Assembly: GCA_036245805.1 (NCBI GenBank)
Contig: BTRK01000004.1
Location: 33,155,541-33,219,540, forward strand
DNA: 64,000 nt
Source: Pristionchus mayeri
Lineage: Eukaryota > Nematoda > Chromadorea > Rhabditida > Neodiplogasteridae
Reading direction: 5' to 3'
Of this stretch, positions 33,401 through 45,638 are shown piece after piece (position 1 is the stretch's first letter; every line of letters starts with the position of its first letter). The notes under the pieces are model-generated. The model saw nothing but the letters and a program-made list of their open reading frames with translations. It was not told where the DNA came from and ran no database searches. The position numbers and the translations under genes were made by a program.

Positions 33401-36400
33401 TTCAATTTTCCCCTTGTTCGCAACTGTATGAATGCATTGGTTAAATCCGATGAGAATATAGCTCGAGATATCTCTACAAAATATCACCATAATTTAGCTT
33501 TATTCTGGCGAGGTTGTAAAAAAGTGAAAATCTCGCAGAGTGAGCGATTCTCACGAGATCAACAAGGATGCCGGAGAGATTCGTGTCGACGAGTCGGTGA
33601 TTCTCAAAACGCTCAAGGAGATGCACGGTTATCTACCGCGAGAGAGTCGAAGGGCGTTGGATGCAATCTACGGCAGGGGAGAGACGAGTGCTGCAGTAGA
33701 GGAGGATAGAGGAGAGAGGATCTTCGCCAGCCAGCGAATCGGCTACGCACTACTTCTGAACGAGGCCCAATCGCGCGCCGTTCGGCTGTACGCGGCCGAT
33801 GTGAACGCGTATCCACGCGTTTTCTGCATTCTCTCGCCTCCAGGATCAGGCAAGACTACGGTAGCGGCTGCGATGGCTGCCGAGGTCGCACGAAGAGACT
33901 ACGGTAGCACTGCTTACGACTCGGATAGCGAAGAGAGGTGGGTGACATCCTGGCTCATTAGATGTATTGGAGATTTTGAATTTTCAAAAATATATATGTT
34001 CGGACGTTTCATAATTGCATTTTAAAAAAATGCATTTCTTCTTGAAAAATCAGCTTTATTAAGAAAGATAAAGTGGACTGGAAATTAAATTTAAATTTGT
34101 TGCTTCCTTCTTATTTGAGTTTTTGACGGTTTTCTCTTTTTACTGTCATTCCATTCCGAGGATTAATTCTCAATATTTCGGTTCCCAACGTTCTGAGATT
34201 ATATTTAAAAATAATATTAACTAAGCCTGTCATCGGATTGGTTCCGTGATGTCCGAGTCATCGACGATGACATCAAGCGCTATGCTGTCGGAGATGAGGT
34301 CCAGCTTCTGTTGTCGGTGCAGAATGTGAGTTGGATTATTTGAAAAAAAAATTATTATATTAGGTTGTTGCAAAAGTCTTGTGGAATTTTTATATTTTGC
34401 CTCCCATATTACTTTTACTTTGATCGATGAACTTCCGGATGTTTATCACTAATGAGGCCTTGCATACTCTTTCATATGCACACCCAATCATCATTGCCCA
34501 ATCGGAGAGGCGAGAACAGGACAAAGTTAAAATTACCAAAATTCATCCATCGAAAAATTTCTCAATATTCTGTTTCCTCTGAAACATGGACGCTCAATTT
34601 CTGGTGGTTATATGAAGCTCCCATCATTACCATATAAAAACTTTTTATCATGGATGCTGGAAGTTACATCCTTTCGAGGAATGTGTTGATCTGGAAATGA
34701 CTACATTGTTGAATTTCTGTGTTGATTTTGCATATTTCTGAAAAATAAGAAATTCAAATTTTCTAAAAGGGGAAAGAAGCAAGCGCCAATATTTTTTATG
34801 ATAATATAGCTTCTTCGTGGATGCACACAAGGCACACATGACGGAGCCTGTACGATTGGTCTTCCTTTCAGAAAAGCAGGTACAAGTCACATGTAGCCTG
34901 GGTCTGCTCATATTTTTGATATCATGTAATTTGGTTCAAACCCACTCACATGACAGGTGTAACCTATTTTTTTAAAGAACATCAATGATACTTCTCACCC
35001 AATATTATGAAGTGGTTTCATGATTTTTCCCTTCAAATATCTAGATAAATACATTTAAAGCTAAATTTTGTGCATTTTTTGCAATTGGGTTAATCATAAT
35101 TGCTTGCGTTGGTTGCAAGATCGGTTTGATTAAAATATACGTGAACAAAGTTCAAGCATATCCCTAAACAATACCATGTTTGTTGGCCATTGAGATTTGA
35201 GACGTTCGAGTTATGACCGTTCAAAGTACGGACACAAAAAACCACAAGACTTTTGCAATAGCCTGATACATACCCTTTTCCCTCCTATTTCTCCTAAGTA
35301 GAGTTCGCAATCCAGGTCATTTCATTTCCCACACTTTCTTGACCGGCCGACTGAAGAGAGTGTGGGAAATTAAGAGACTGTGGTATCGTTTCTCAAACTC
35401 TAGTCCTAATATTTAGGCATATTGATTATTTTCCAGGTTGCCGTGGACAACATGGGATCGGCGCTGAAGAAGATGGACTTCGGCGACGTCTTGGTTTACA
35501 ACATGAAGTCGACGTCGAATATGGAGACGTACGAGCCGACGGCCTTCGACTTCTTTGCATCGGTGATGGAGGAGCGACAGATGTTGCTGGAGAGAGAGGA
35601 AGACTCGGATCTGGATGAGGAGGACAGGGCGGTGCTGGTTAAGGTAAATGTTTTCGAAGTCGAAATACAATTAACTAAATTCAGAACAAAATTTTCGAAA
35701 ACAAAGTTATAGAAGATGAAACACCATTCGCATTTCCAATTTTTCACAACGAAATTTTTGAATTTATTGTTCATTTTTAATTTTAGAAGAGATTGGAGTG
35801 GTACTCGCATAAGCTGACCTATCTGAGACGCGAACTCGAGAAGAAAATCGCCCCGAAGATCATCTTGTCGACAGTGGAGATGATGATGTACAAGAATGGA
35901 TCACAGAGCAGACTCAGAGAGGTGAGAGGCCATGCTCCTATACACCCCCATAGACCATACATCAACAGTCAGTAATTTCAAGAGAAAAAACTGCAGAAAG
36001 TGTTCCTGGAGAAAAAATTCAAAAAAACGAGAATTTTTGGCATACAAATATATGGGTGACAATAAAAGTGCAAACAATTGTATGAATTGGATTTTGTAGG
36101 GGTTGAAAAGAGTGACTCGAATCATTATCGACGAGGCCTCTCTTCTCACTGAGGCTGCTCTCTTCGCCATCATTCGCATGTTTCCAAAGGTGTGAAAATA
36201 TTTCTGATCTTTTGTAAACAAAAAAATGAAGATGTGAATTTTTTAAAAGTAACACTCATTCGTTTTTTTCTCGGTTACTTATTAGTGTAGTGAGATTAAT
36301 TTGAAACATTTCAGGCTAAAATTGTCTTGATCGGTGACAACCACCAATTGCCTCCCTTCATGTACGATGAGAAGATCCTGGTTCACGAGTTGGCAGGCAG

Positions 36401-38031
36401 ACCCGCTCTTTCCGTTGCGATGAAGACCGGCAAAGTTCCCGTTGTGGAACTCAATGAAGTCTATCGAGCTCCTCCTTCCCTCGTCGCTCCCTACAACAGA
36501 CTCGCCTATGGAGGCAGACTCGTTTCCAAGAAGGTATGTCAGCTATCCTCGAGATATCCGCTATTTGAAAATCACAATTGCTCTAGAATTAAGGCTCAGA
36601 AAGAGGAACCACTGAGTGTGTACAGACTCGTGCACTTATGAACGATCCTCTTGAGATCATTTAAAATTAAAACGCGATTTGTTGTAGAATACGATACTTT
36701 TTCTTGTGTATTGTAGCTTTTTTAAAGATTGAACTTGTTGAAGCTCCAAATAAACACATATATTTCCAGGCGAAGAGTGAGGAGCCGCTGAGTGTGTACG
36801 GGTTCGTGCACTCTGGCTGCCCTCAGATGCTTCTCGTCGATGTCGATGGAAGACATGTGAAGAACGAGCAGACCCAGTCACTCTACAACGACAAGGAGGC
36901 CAGATCGCTACTACGGTCAGTCCAAGATTGGTAGGATACTGTAGATCTAAATTACTTTAAAGTATTGGTTGCAGGTTCCTGAGCAGGTTTCCCAGTTACT
37001 GGAACGAGGAATTTATGATTATCTGTCTATATAAGGAGCAGCAGAGAAGGTACGATTGATTTTTCATATCACTCTCTTCAAGTATGCAGAGAATGAGGGG
37101 AACCAGATCGGTTTGTATGCTTTCTCTGTTTTGGTTCTCGGACCTTGCTGCGATAAGAACACCTCGTGGGCGCTAGGTCGGATGAGAACTATGGCGTCAT
37201 GCGGCATTTGATATATCAAAGGCAACCTGACGCCATAGCTCTCATTCGACTCAGTGCATGCCTCGTGTATAACGTATTCGTTGAGGGAGTTGATAGTTGA
37301 ATTACAGAGTACAGTCGCTGCTCGGGCGAGACTACACCGTGCTCACTGTCGATTCGGCACAGGTGAGAACAATATTTTGAAATTTGATTTCAACGTTTGT
37401 TGTCAACTTGGTCGGTAGTAGAGCTCTTAAAAATTTCGAAAATGACACACACTCTTTTTTCCTTTCCGTCGTATTATCGCGAAACAAATAAGTAGGCAAG
37501 TCTTTCAGGGTGAGGGCGAGAACCCTCGCAATGAGAGGAGTAGGGTGTTGATTTGTCAAATCTAATCTTTATTCTCAGGGAAAAGAAGCGCCAATCGTCA
37601 TTTTGCTGACGACGAGAACTGAATTCACGCCCGAGATGGGATTCTTCTGCAGCAATCAGAGGTTCGAATTTGGAGGAACTTTGCATTTATTTTTTAAAAT
37701 GAGATTAGTTAGGTTCGTAATGATCCCTTTTTACTTCTGCTCTCTAATGGTATTGATATACATAAATTGAATTAAGTTGTTATTTCCAGAAAAAAATTAA
37801 GATACCAGCATTTATTCTAAGACAATACATTCTGCATCAATTAGCAACCAAAGAATATTCATTAATATCACAGAATCTCATCGATTTGCAGATGCAACGT
37901 CTCTTTTTTCCCGTCAGCAGAAAGCCCTCATTATCCTCGGAAAGGCGACGATTCTCACCACGAACAAACCATGGAGTACTGTAGTCAATGGAGATGATTT
38001 CACTCGAATCAGAGCTGAGGACCTGGACTAA
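30458..38031 (+). CDS. UPF1/NAM7-like SF1 helicase, copy B (frameshift in motif VI)
   Basis: Nineteen exons: 30458-30531, 31461-31628, 31684-31742, 31814-31873, 31941-32048, 32216-32463, 32899-33061, 33155-33392, 33539-33937, 34226-34325, 35437-35643, 35787-35921, 36100-36189, 36315-36533, 36770-36915, 36975-37049, 37308-37362, 37579-37661, 37892-38031. The Q-motif-like LNEAQSRAVRLYA and Walker A SPPGSGKTTVAAAM are in exon 9. Motif Ia is LLLSVQNVAVDNMG, motif II RIIIDEASLLTEAALF, motif III LIGDNHQLPPFMYD and motif IV IMIICLYKEQ. In the last exon the T-run after TGCAACGTC is one base longer than in copy A, so motif VI (CNVS-SRQ) falls out of frame. The downstream codons are still conserved in the shifted frame, which points to a recent event or a homopolymer error. 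The start follows TTCCCAG directly. Confidence 0.8.
30620..31326. mobile_element. Palindromic MITE with poly-G/poly-C tips in intron 1 of helicase copy B
   Basis: 17 G at 30635-30651 and 20 C at 31292-31311 lie just inside inverted GCCTCGATC ends. Inward the arms (about 30652-30955 and 31020-31291) are near-perfect reverse complements, including ACCAATCGATAGTACAGTA. There is no coding capacity. The same tips carry small inner palindromes (GGTACCCAACATGTTGGGTA type). Confidence 0.85.
34360..35266. mobile_element. Mariner-type MITE in an intron of helicase copy B
   Basis: The left end TTAGGTTGTTGCAAAAGTCT and the right-end complement TCAGGCTATTGCAAAAGTCT form ~25-bp inverted termini, flanked by TA on both sides (34358-34359; 35267-35268). 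Size 907 bp. No intact transposase frame is present. It lies in the intron between exons 10 and 11. Confidence 0.8.
36590..36640 (+). pseudogene. Relic copy of helicase exon 15 start
   Basis: Intron sequence AGGAACCACTGAGTGTGTAC followed by a diverged GACTCGTGCAC repeats the beginning of exon 15 (36770 onward: GAGGAGCCGCTGAGTGTGTA). It then stops in frame. It looks like a partial tandem exon duplication left in the intron. Confidence 0.5.
37174..37250. repeat. Intronic ~75-nt stem-loop
   Basis: GTCGGATGAGAACTATGGCG and its near-complement CGCCATAGCTCTCATTCGAC face each other across a loop of about 25 nt in an intron of helicase copy B. It could be an intronic hairpin RNA or a small MITE remnant. 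Confidence 0.5.
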
Positions 38032-38310
38032 ATGGCTGCATTGAAAGTTGTGCTAAATATTCTTTGGAAATTTAGCGAATTCCCTGTACATAAGTTTTTT
38101 AATGATCTCATTTTTTGTGTCTTTGTTGTTTATCAATTTAAATTGTCTGATTTTTTCAACGCATTTTCAATTTGTTGTTATCTGTTATCGTCGTTAAACA
38201 ATGCTTTGAGAATCGACATTCTATACGATGACTACATGGTTTCGAATCCACAAAAATACTTTATTTCTCTATTTTTTCATGGGTTAATTTATTACGTATG
38301 AGTAATTTAT

Positions 38311-39824
38311 TTAGCCCCGGCGCGAAGAGCCAGGGCAATTTTGGCCGGGAAACGAGAGATTCCCACAGTCAGAAACGTTCCTGAGAGGGTATGGTATCGA
38401 CATCCGTTCAAACTCAAATCCAAGTATCCAGCTTTTGGGGATCTTCGTTGGGAACCTAGAGGGTGCTAAATCCGAAATTTCAAGTCTCTAGCTCAACCGG
38501 AAGTACCTCAGGCTGACTCAGGTTTTCGTGCCTTTTTTGGCGTCGAGGATTTCTGACTTTAGGTCGCGAGTATCGTAGAGAGACGTGCTATAGCTCATTC
38601 AATAGAGCGTAGTCGATTGCACGCCTAGAGACTTTTCGGAATTGTAAAATTCCGTCTGCAAATGTCCGAAAAAGGCCCCCCAAAAGGGGCACATTTTCGG
38701 CTATCCAAGCTCTCAATGGAAAATCCAATTTTTTACCGGCCTACAGTAGACTAATGTCGAAACGAATCCAATGAGCTTAATTTCGAAAAGATTGGTTTCC
38801 ATCTGTAGGTGCTGACGCCTTTCAAAAATTTTCCCGCGCGAATTTATCTCTACCTCCTCCTCTCTCCCTCCCCCGCGCCTCTCTCTCTCAGCCAGGTCGT
38901 CGTCTGAAGATGTCAACAACCTTCGGGAACGAAATACAAATTCGAAGCTAGGGTAAACGAGTATCATATTTGGATTCACCGTGTTAAATAACCCACGGAT
39001 GCATGGTTTGTTGGGGTCGAACGGATACTTTCAGTTTTGCACTTTTGAACCTCTGGGTGAGGAGAGGGAGGAGGAGGGAGTTGAAAGATTCCGACCTGTG
39101 TTACTTTATCATTTCCCACGTTGAAAACACCTATTGAGCGATGTAATCATACTAGCCATTTCCAACTGTCTTGAATACGGCACCGTCGCTTCTCGACGGG
39201 ATGGATCGTGGCATCCAAAATCGACGAATTATGAAGGGGAAGAGAATGATACAATTGTCTCAACAGATTTTGACCACGAGAAATAGCAAAAAGCACCTAG
39301 TTTTGCCAATGCTTTCCCATCAGTTTCCTGTCAAGGCTTGTATGCAGAAATCGGTAATAACGAGAACAAATCAATCGCTCCGCTTCAATAAAAGTCCCGA
39401 GATCCACCTTCCGGGGGAAGGTGGCGTATCCTGTCTTTGCAAGCAAAGTCAACAGCTGAGTGAATTTTGGCAAAATATCAATTTAATGAAAGAAGTGAGA
39501 TCCTACTACACAAAACAATCAGTTCAATAAAAGTCTTGTGATCAACAGCCAAAATTCTCTCACTATTTTTGGCAATCTCTGTCGCAATATTATAATAAGC
39601 ATTAATAACAAAATAATACAGATTAATTATTTTTATGCTTTGTGAAATTTCAGAAAATAGTGAGAGAATTTTGGCTGTTGATCACGGGACTTTTATTGAA
39701 CTGATTGTTTTGTGTAGTAGGATCTCACTCCTTTCATTGAATTGATATTTTGCCAAAATTCACTCAGCTGTTGACTTTGCTTGCAAAGACAGGATACGCC
39801 ACCTTCCCCCGGAAGGTGGATACA
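38311..39824. mobile_element. Composite repeat, copy 2, upstream of helicase copy C
   Basis: Similar in order to 20392-21836: start TTAGCCCCGGCGCGAAG, shared text AGTATCCAGCTTTTGGGGAT, and an end palindrome 39397-39824 with CCACCTTCC tips. It ends about 175 bp before the start of helicase copy C. It encodes no transposase. Confidence 0.8.
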
Positions 39825-40000
39825 TGGTTGAGTTGCAACTTTGGACGGGGGCTCCCGTTCTAGCGCAGCACCTTTCGCAATAACTCGTTGCGAAACTTGT
39901 TTACGCGCGCACTCTTTTCCTTTCCCGATCGATTTCGCCATTCGAACGGGTGCGATCACAGAACGTTTTATATATAGGTATAGAAAGTAAGCTATTTGAG

Positions 40001-43000
40001 ATGTCGGAGGACTTCTTGAACGATATGAACGTCGTTCCACTCGATGCCAGAACTGCCAAGCAGTGGATTACCAGGTATGAGGATATTTAAAAATCTTTAT
40101 TTATATTGTTTTCCTGACTTTACCTCGTGCGCGAGTAGCTGTTCCTCTATCACAATCTTTCATCCTTCAGTGCCATCGGCAGTCCGGCCGAGCACCCGTG
40201 GCGGGATCTCTTCCGAAAGCGACAAGAGCCTGCGGCCGAGACTAGAATCCCTCCTGAAACATTCGCAGCACCTCCATACTATAGGAAGAAAGTGCGCGAG
40301 CCCTTCTTGACCAATGGTGTGTGGTGAAATTATGTTATTTCAATTGGTGTTTTTCCTTTTTTCGCGAGAACACTCATGCGAAAATAAACTTCGTCGGGAC
40401 TTTCAGTAATGTATAATGCATAATAAAGAATCTGATTTCAGTTCTCTCATCTGGCCGTGGAAGAGGACGTGGTAGAGGACGAGGACGGGGAGGGCCTACG
40501 ATGTCCACAAGGTTTTATTTTCATAAATACAATCTTGTGAAAAATACACTACGTTCTGTGAAATTAAATATTGTCAATTCTTTTCAGGACTCGCCCTCTC
40601 TTTGCAAACGAGACTATTCGCCTGTGTGATGTTGTGGCTTTCCGAGCAGGTTGCAAAATTATATCGTCTTTGAAAAATCGTGGATTTTTTCAGCAACTGC
40701 GATGAAGGTACCGCCGAATGGTAGACAACCCAATGAGATGGCAGCACTTAATGGTGCGCGCAATTAGCATTTATTTTTAAATATCGTTAGTTCATCTTCT
40801 TGACTATTTTATGCGAAATATTTTACTTTGTGGAATATATTTTAGCCGGAGTCGCTCGCCTCTCCATCTCCACCTCTCCCACTGCTCGTGCCGTGATCTA
40901 CCGATATATTGACGTAATCAAGAATTCTTTTGCCCTTCTGGAGGCTATTCACTTCGACTTGTTCATGCCAGGTCAGCTTTTTAAATTATTTTAACGATTT
41001 TTGCTAATTATAATTTCTAATATAATTTTTATTCATTTTGAATATTTCTTCATGGAATTTTCATCTAAATTGTACACCTAAAGAGAATTAATTTTCTCAA
41101 ATCGTTCGGATCTCCGATTTCTCGGCATTCCCCTTGCCATCGTTCCCTCTGGCACGCTCGAGGGCGACTACTTCCGAGTTCCCGATGCTGATCTACTCTC
41201 CAATCCCTCTTTCGCCGTCAAACTGAGCAAGTACAAATACCCCGTGGTGTGGGAGGCGAAGGGAATCGAGAAGATGGAATTCGATGAGAATGAAATGAAC
41301 ATGACGAAGAGCGGATTGGCATATGTTCTGAAGAAGAGTGGCAATGTGAGTTGAATCAGACTTTTCGTCAATAAAGATTGAACATTTTTGTGTGACAAGT
41401 CGAGGAAAATATTATACATTCTCGTGGGTTGATGGTTCTAACGGAAACTATCGAGAAGTACAGATTAAGAAATTTTTTTAAATGAACTTTTATTGTACTT
41501 GATTCTGAGATAATTCAAATCGAGTCATCCAATTATCGGTCGATTTGCAGGTTCACGGTTCGGAGATGGTAGTGAGTGAGGTCTCCGATTGCGCCTTCCC
41601 CATCCGCCACAAGCTCTTCCCCGATGAGGACTCGAAAAGGGAGCACACGCTGTTCCAAGTGACGTCGAGTGACATGGGCACTGCCCATTTGTACGCTGTC
41701 GAACCGCCCCTGCCCGGGCCTCCACCGCCTAAGAAGAAGCAGCACGTAGAAGGAGGTCAGAGCATTTCCTACGCGCTCCTTGCCCAACCGTAAATGCATA
41801 CCATTTTGGTAGATCAGTGTATGCTAATTTTTTTACAAAGACAAAGCGATTCATTCGCAGAAGCCGGTGATCAGAAGAATGATCAGAAGAAGAAAGGAAA
41901 GAATAAGAAGAAGGGAAAGGGAAAAGGGACGAAGAATGAGGAGGCTGAGGAAGAGAAGCCATTCGATCCGCGCAGCGAGTACCTCAGGCGCGTCTATGAT
42001 GTCCGCACCTCCTCGCAGCGCTCCAGACGCGTCGTCTCACGCGTGGTCGCGGTGACGGCGAAGGAAGAGGAACGGATCGAAGATCGTCTTGGCGCATTCA
42101 CCTCTTATGGACAGCCTGGAGATCTGAAGCTGATGGACGAGCTGTTTCGGATGGGGAGTCGCTACAGGGAGAGTGCCTCTTTGGGAGTTGATACGAGTGA
42201 TCTGGGAGAGATGAAGATCGATGAATCGATTGTACTCAAGACCATCATGGACGACGGTATCGGCCGACTCGAGAGATCCAGAACCCTTCTCGACTGGATT
42301 TACGGAACTCCAACGGTTACTGTAGCGAGAGCTGCAACTGCCGTTGAGCAGAAGACGACGTCATTCCGTGACGGAAGTTTCCTACAACTGAACGAGGAGC
42401 AGTCACGCGCCGTACGCCTGTACGCGGACGGGTCTGGTCCACGCGTCTTCTGCATTCGTTCGCCGCCCGGATCAGGCAAGTAGTATCGCTTTCCCGATCG
42501 AGTGTTGGTGCAGTTATAAAAGAAAATTGTAATTCATTTCAGGCAAGACTACGGTAGCGGCTGCGATGGCTGCAGAGGCCGCGCGAGGCAATGCTCATAG
42601 GATGTACCAGCCGCAGTTGCTGCTGTCAGTGCAGAATGTGGGGATGTTTCGTTATTTCGATAATTCGGAAGATGGAATCTTACACAGGTCTTTAAGTCAT
42701 ATTCAAAAATGTTGTTTTGAAATTATAAATCTCCTGTTCTCTAGGTGGCAGTGGATAACATGGGAGCTGCTCTTAAGAAGATGGATTACGGAGGAGGAAC
42801 AATCTACAATATGAAGACGACGAAGAAACTCGATCCCCATTGCCCCGCCCCCTTCGACTTTCTGGATCTGATGGACGAAGAGACGTTGGAGCAGTGGAAG
42901 ACGCATCAGATCTCACTGGAGCGCAAGGTATGTCTCATAAAAATACACATTAAAAATACTTTATTTATTTTTTCAATGAAAGTTTAGGAAAATTGGAAAC

Positions 43001-44937
43001 AAAGTAGTACATTTGCCAGCTTCTTTATTCGATTGATTTCATTAAACCGTATTTACATTTTGCTTTTGAATTTTTGTTTATATGCCAATAATTACAATAT
43101 AATATCACGACAGGTGTGTGTCAATCGGGATGAAGTCGAGCAAAGGAAGAAGAAGGGAGTTACTATTGATCTCGAATATGAGATGAAGAATATGTCATAT
43201 GAAGAGTGCCTCACATGCGATCGTAGAAGTTTCGAGAATCAACTCCGTCCTAAGGTATTCCTATAATCTTATCGACTTTGTGGAATGTTGTGCATAAGTG
43301 TAGGATACTTTTCACATATATTTAAAGCACTTAATCAAAATGAATCCTATTAAATTATGCATTTTTTCTTAGCCAAAGTTATTTTTGTGATCAGATTCAT
43401 AATTCACTTTGCAGATCATTCTCTCGACTGTCGAGATGATGCTGCAGAAGATGTACACTAACAGCAAGTTGTGTGACGTTATCCGTGAAGTGAGGAGAGT
43501 CATCATCGACGAGGTCTCTCTCCTGACTGAAGCGGCACTCTACGCTGTCATCCGCAGATTCCCTAATGTATATTTTACCTCTTTTTTTGCAAATTGTGGC
43601 AAAATGGCCTCTTTTTCTTAGCATAGTAGTATGTGGAATATTTTTAAAATACTTACACAATTTTCATAGGCATATTTTTCAAATATTTGACAAAGCGCTT
43701 ATTTCCAGGCGAGAATCGTGCTAATCGGGGACGACAATCAGTTTCCTCCATTCATGTACGACTGCAAAATCCTGGGCCAGGAATTGGCGGGAAGACCGGC
43801 CCTTTCTGTGGCTATGAAGGCAGAAAAAGTTCCCGTTGTGGAATTGAAGGAAGTCTATCGAGCACCTCAGTCACTTGTCGAACCCTACAATAGACTCCCA
43901 TATGGAGGGAGACTCGTTTCCAAGAAGGTGAGACAGATTCTAGGACTCTATATGCTGATATTGCGTGTTTTGAAACTGTAATCCACTCCACTTTATTGCC
44001 TAGATGCTCTCAACGGACCAAAGAACATTTCTTCAGGCTGAGGGAGAGTCACCTCTTAGTGCCATTGGCCTCGTTCATTCTGGACTTCCCCAACTCCTTC
44101 TGATCGATGTTGATGGAAGACAGGAACGAAATGAGAAGACAATGTCTCTCTACAATGAAAAGGAGATCAAGGCACTGCAGAGGTATTTTTTCATACAGAT
44201 CTGTAATATATCATGCAATATTTTGCAGGCTTCTCAGCAAATTTCCTGAAGAGTGGAAAGATGAGATTATGATCATCTGTCTATACAAGGAGCAGAAGAG
44301 GAGGTACGATAATACATTCTGTCAACTTATTTCGAGTAGTGTGTACTGTATCCTTTCCGATTTTTGATAGTGGATTGAAATTAATTATTTTTTATCCCTT
44401 GTACTTTTACAGACTCCAGTCAGCAATCGATAAGGACTTCAGAGTTCTTACTGTCGATTCTTCTCAGGTATGATAATTTATCATTGAGCTGTTTGTCACT
44501 TCATTTTTGATAAATCGAGAGAAATTAAGAAAAGAATGATTGTATCGGTTAACTTTCCAGGTCAAAGAGAAGCCCATCGTTATTCTAATGACTACCCGCA
44601 CTGAGATTCCCAAGGCGGGAACATTCTTCGATTCCATTGAAAGGCTGGTACTTTTCAAATAATACTATCATTATAGGCAAATCACACATATTTGTGTCCC
44701 GCACATTTTTATAGAATCTTGGCTGTAGAAGATGCTCAAAAATACATCTAGGCTTGAACTGTTTCATTTTTCCAGAATCATTCAATATCATGTTTCAGAT
44801 GCAATGTCTCGGTGTCTCGTCAACAGAAGGCGCTCATCATTCTCGGAAAGGCAAATCTTCTTACCACGAACAGACCATGGAGTACCGTCGTTAATGGAGA
44901 TGATTTCACTCGGATCAGAGCTGAGGATCTTGAGTGA
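40001..44937 (+). CDS. UPF1/NAM7-like SF1 helicase, copy C (most complete copy)
   Basis: Nineteen exons give a protein of about 960 residues: 40001-40074, 40171-40316, 40442-40511, 40588-40649, 40694-40753, 40846-40971, 41101 (or 41086)-41345, 41551-41757, 41861-42475, 42543-42637, 42745-42927, 43114-43254, 43415-43567, 43709-43927, 44037-44182, 44229-44303, 44413-44467, 44561-44643, 44799-44937. In order: HPWRDLF block; an RGRGRGRGRGG stretch (exon 3, absent from A and B); a Lys-rich linker (GKNKKKGKGKGTKN); the Q-motif-like LNEEQSRAVRLYA; Walker A SPPGSGKTTVAAAM; motif Ia LLLSVQN; motif II VIIDEVSLLTEAALY; motif III LIGDDNQFPPFMYD; motif IV IMIICLYKEQ; motif V LTVDSSQ; motif VI CNVSVSRQKALIILGK. 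RGG tracts often bind RNA, so an RNA helicase is likely. Oddities: intron 7 lacks its AG, and introns 9 and 18 need GC donors. Confidence 0.85.
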
Positions 44938-45638
44938 ATTATTACTGTCATGCTGAGAAGAATATTCTTTTTTTGGTTCTTTGAGAAGTAGTTATACCAT
45001 GTACACTTGAAAACCATTCTTTTCATTCGAACATGTCGCAATAGAAGTTCACCATTTAATGTAGCACTAAAATCCTGTTTCATTCATCGATTTATTGATT
45101 AAAGTAAGAAGATTCTGTTGTTTTTTCCTTAAGAAGATAAAGGAAAGTTATCCTGAAAAAATTTGTTCTTATATTACAGAAATAAAATGGTTCGAACAAT
45201 TACACCACGTCCACCCTTAACACCGAAATGCGCAATAGTTAGATAAATGCGCGATAGTTTTGCTCTAGCTCTCTAATTTCCGGAGCTGGCGGACACGCCC
45301 ACATTTTTTACACGCAGGTGACAGCCGGGGCCGTTAGGTCGCACCAGAATTTTAAATAGTGGTGCGGTCGGCGTGCGCGCGCACATTCCCCATTTCATTC
45401 CAACAGGCTGTACATGTAGTGAGAAATTTGACGGTGTATGCAAACTTTTTGTAATTCAATCATACAACTACGTTGAAAAAACATTTAATTCTGGAAATTA
45501 ATATTGTAGGCGTGACCTGTGATATTTGAGTGTGAGTGATATTTGAGAACTTCGTCGGAATATAGCCCGAAGAACTGATTTCGCAATCTTTGTACTTCGG
45601 CATTGCAATACTATTGCACATGTTACTCTCTACTCTCT
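44938..45638. other. Intergenic sequence, nothing recognised
   Basis: 3' flank of helicase copy C. A GC-rich patch at about 45290-45400 interrupts AT-rich sequence, but no gene or strong repeat was recognised. Confidence 0.4.

Noticed and set aside
33185..33490. 101-codon Arg-rich minus-strand frame
   Set aside because: Antisense of the GC-rich helicase B exon.
34648..34911. Cys-rich minus-strand frame in the mariner MITE of helicase B
   Set aside because: The CxC and CxxC spacing is suggestive, but the frame is short, lacks any transposase motif and lies within a non-autonomous element.
41525..41962. Minus-strand frames of 66-88 codons over helicase C exon 8, repeated at 60228-60502
   Set aside because: They are shadows of the sense exon; their identity in two places only reflects the 541-bp duplication.
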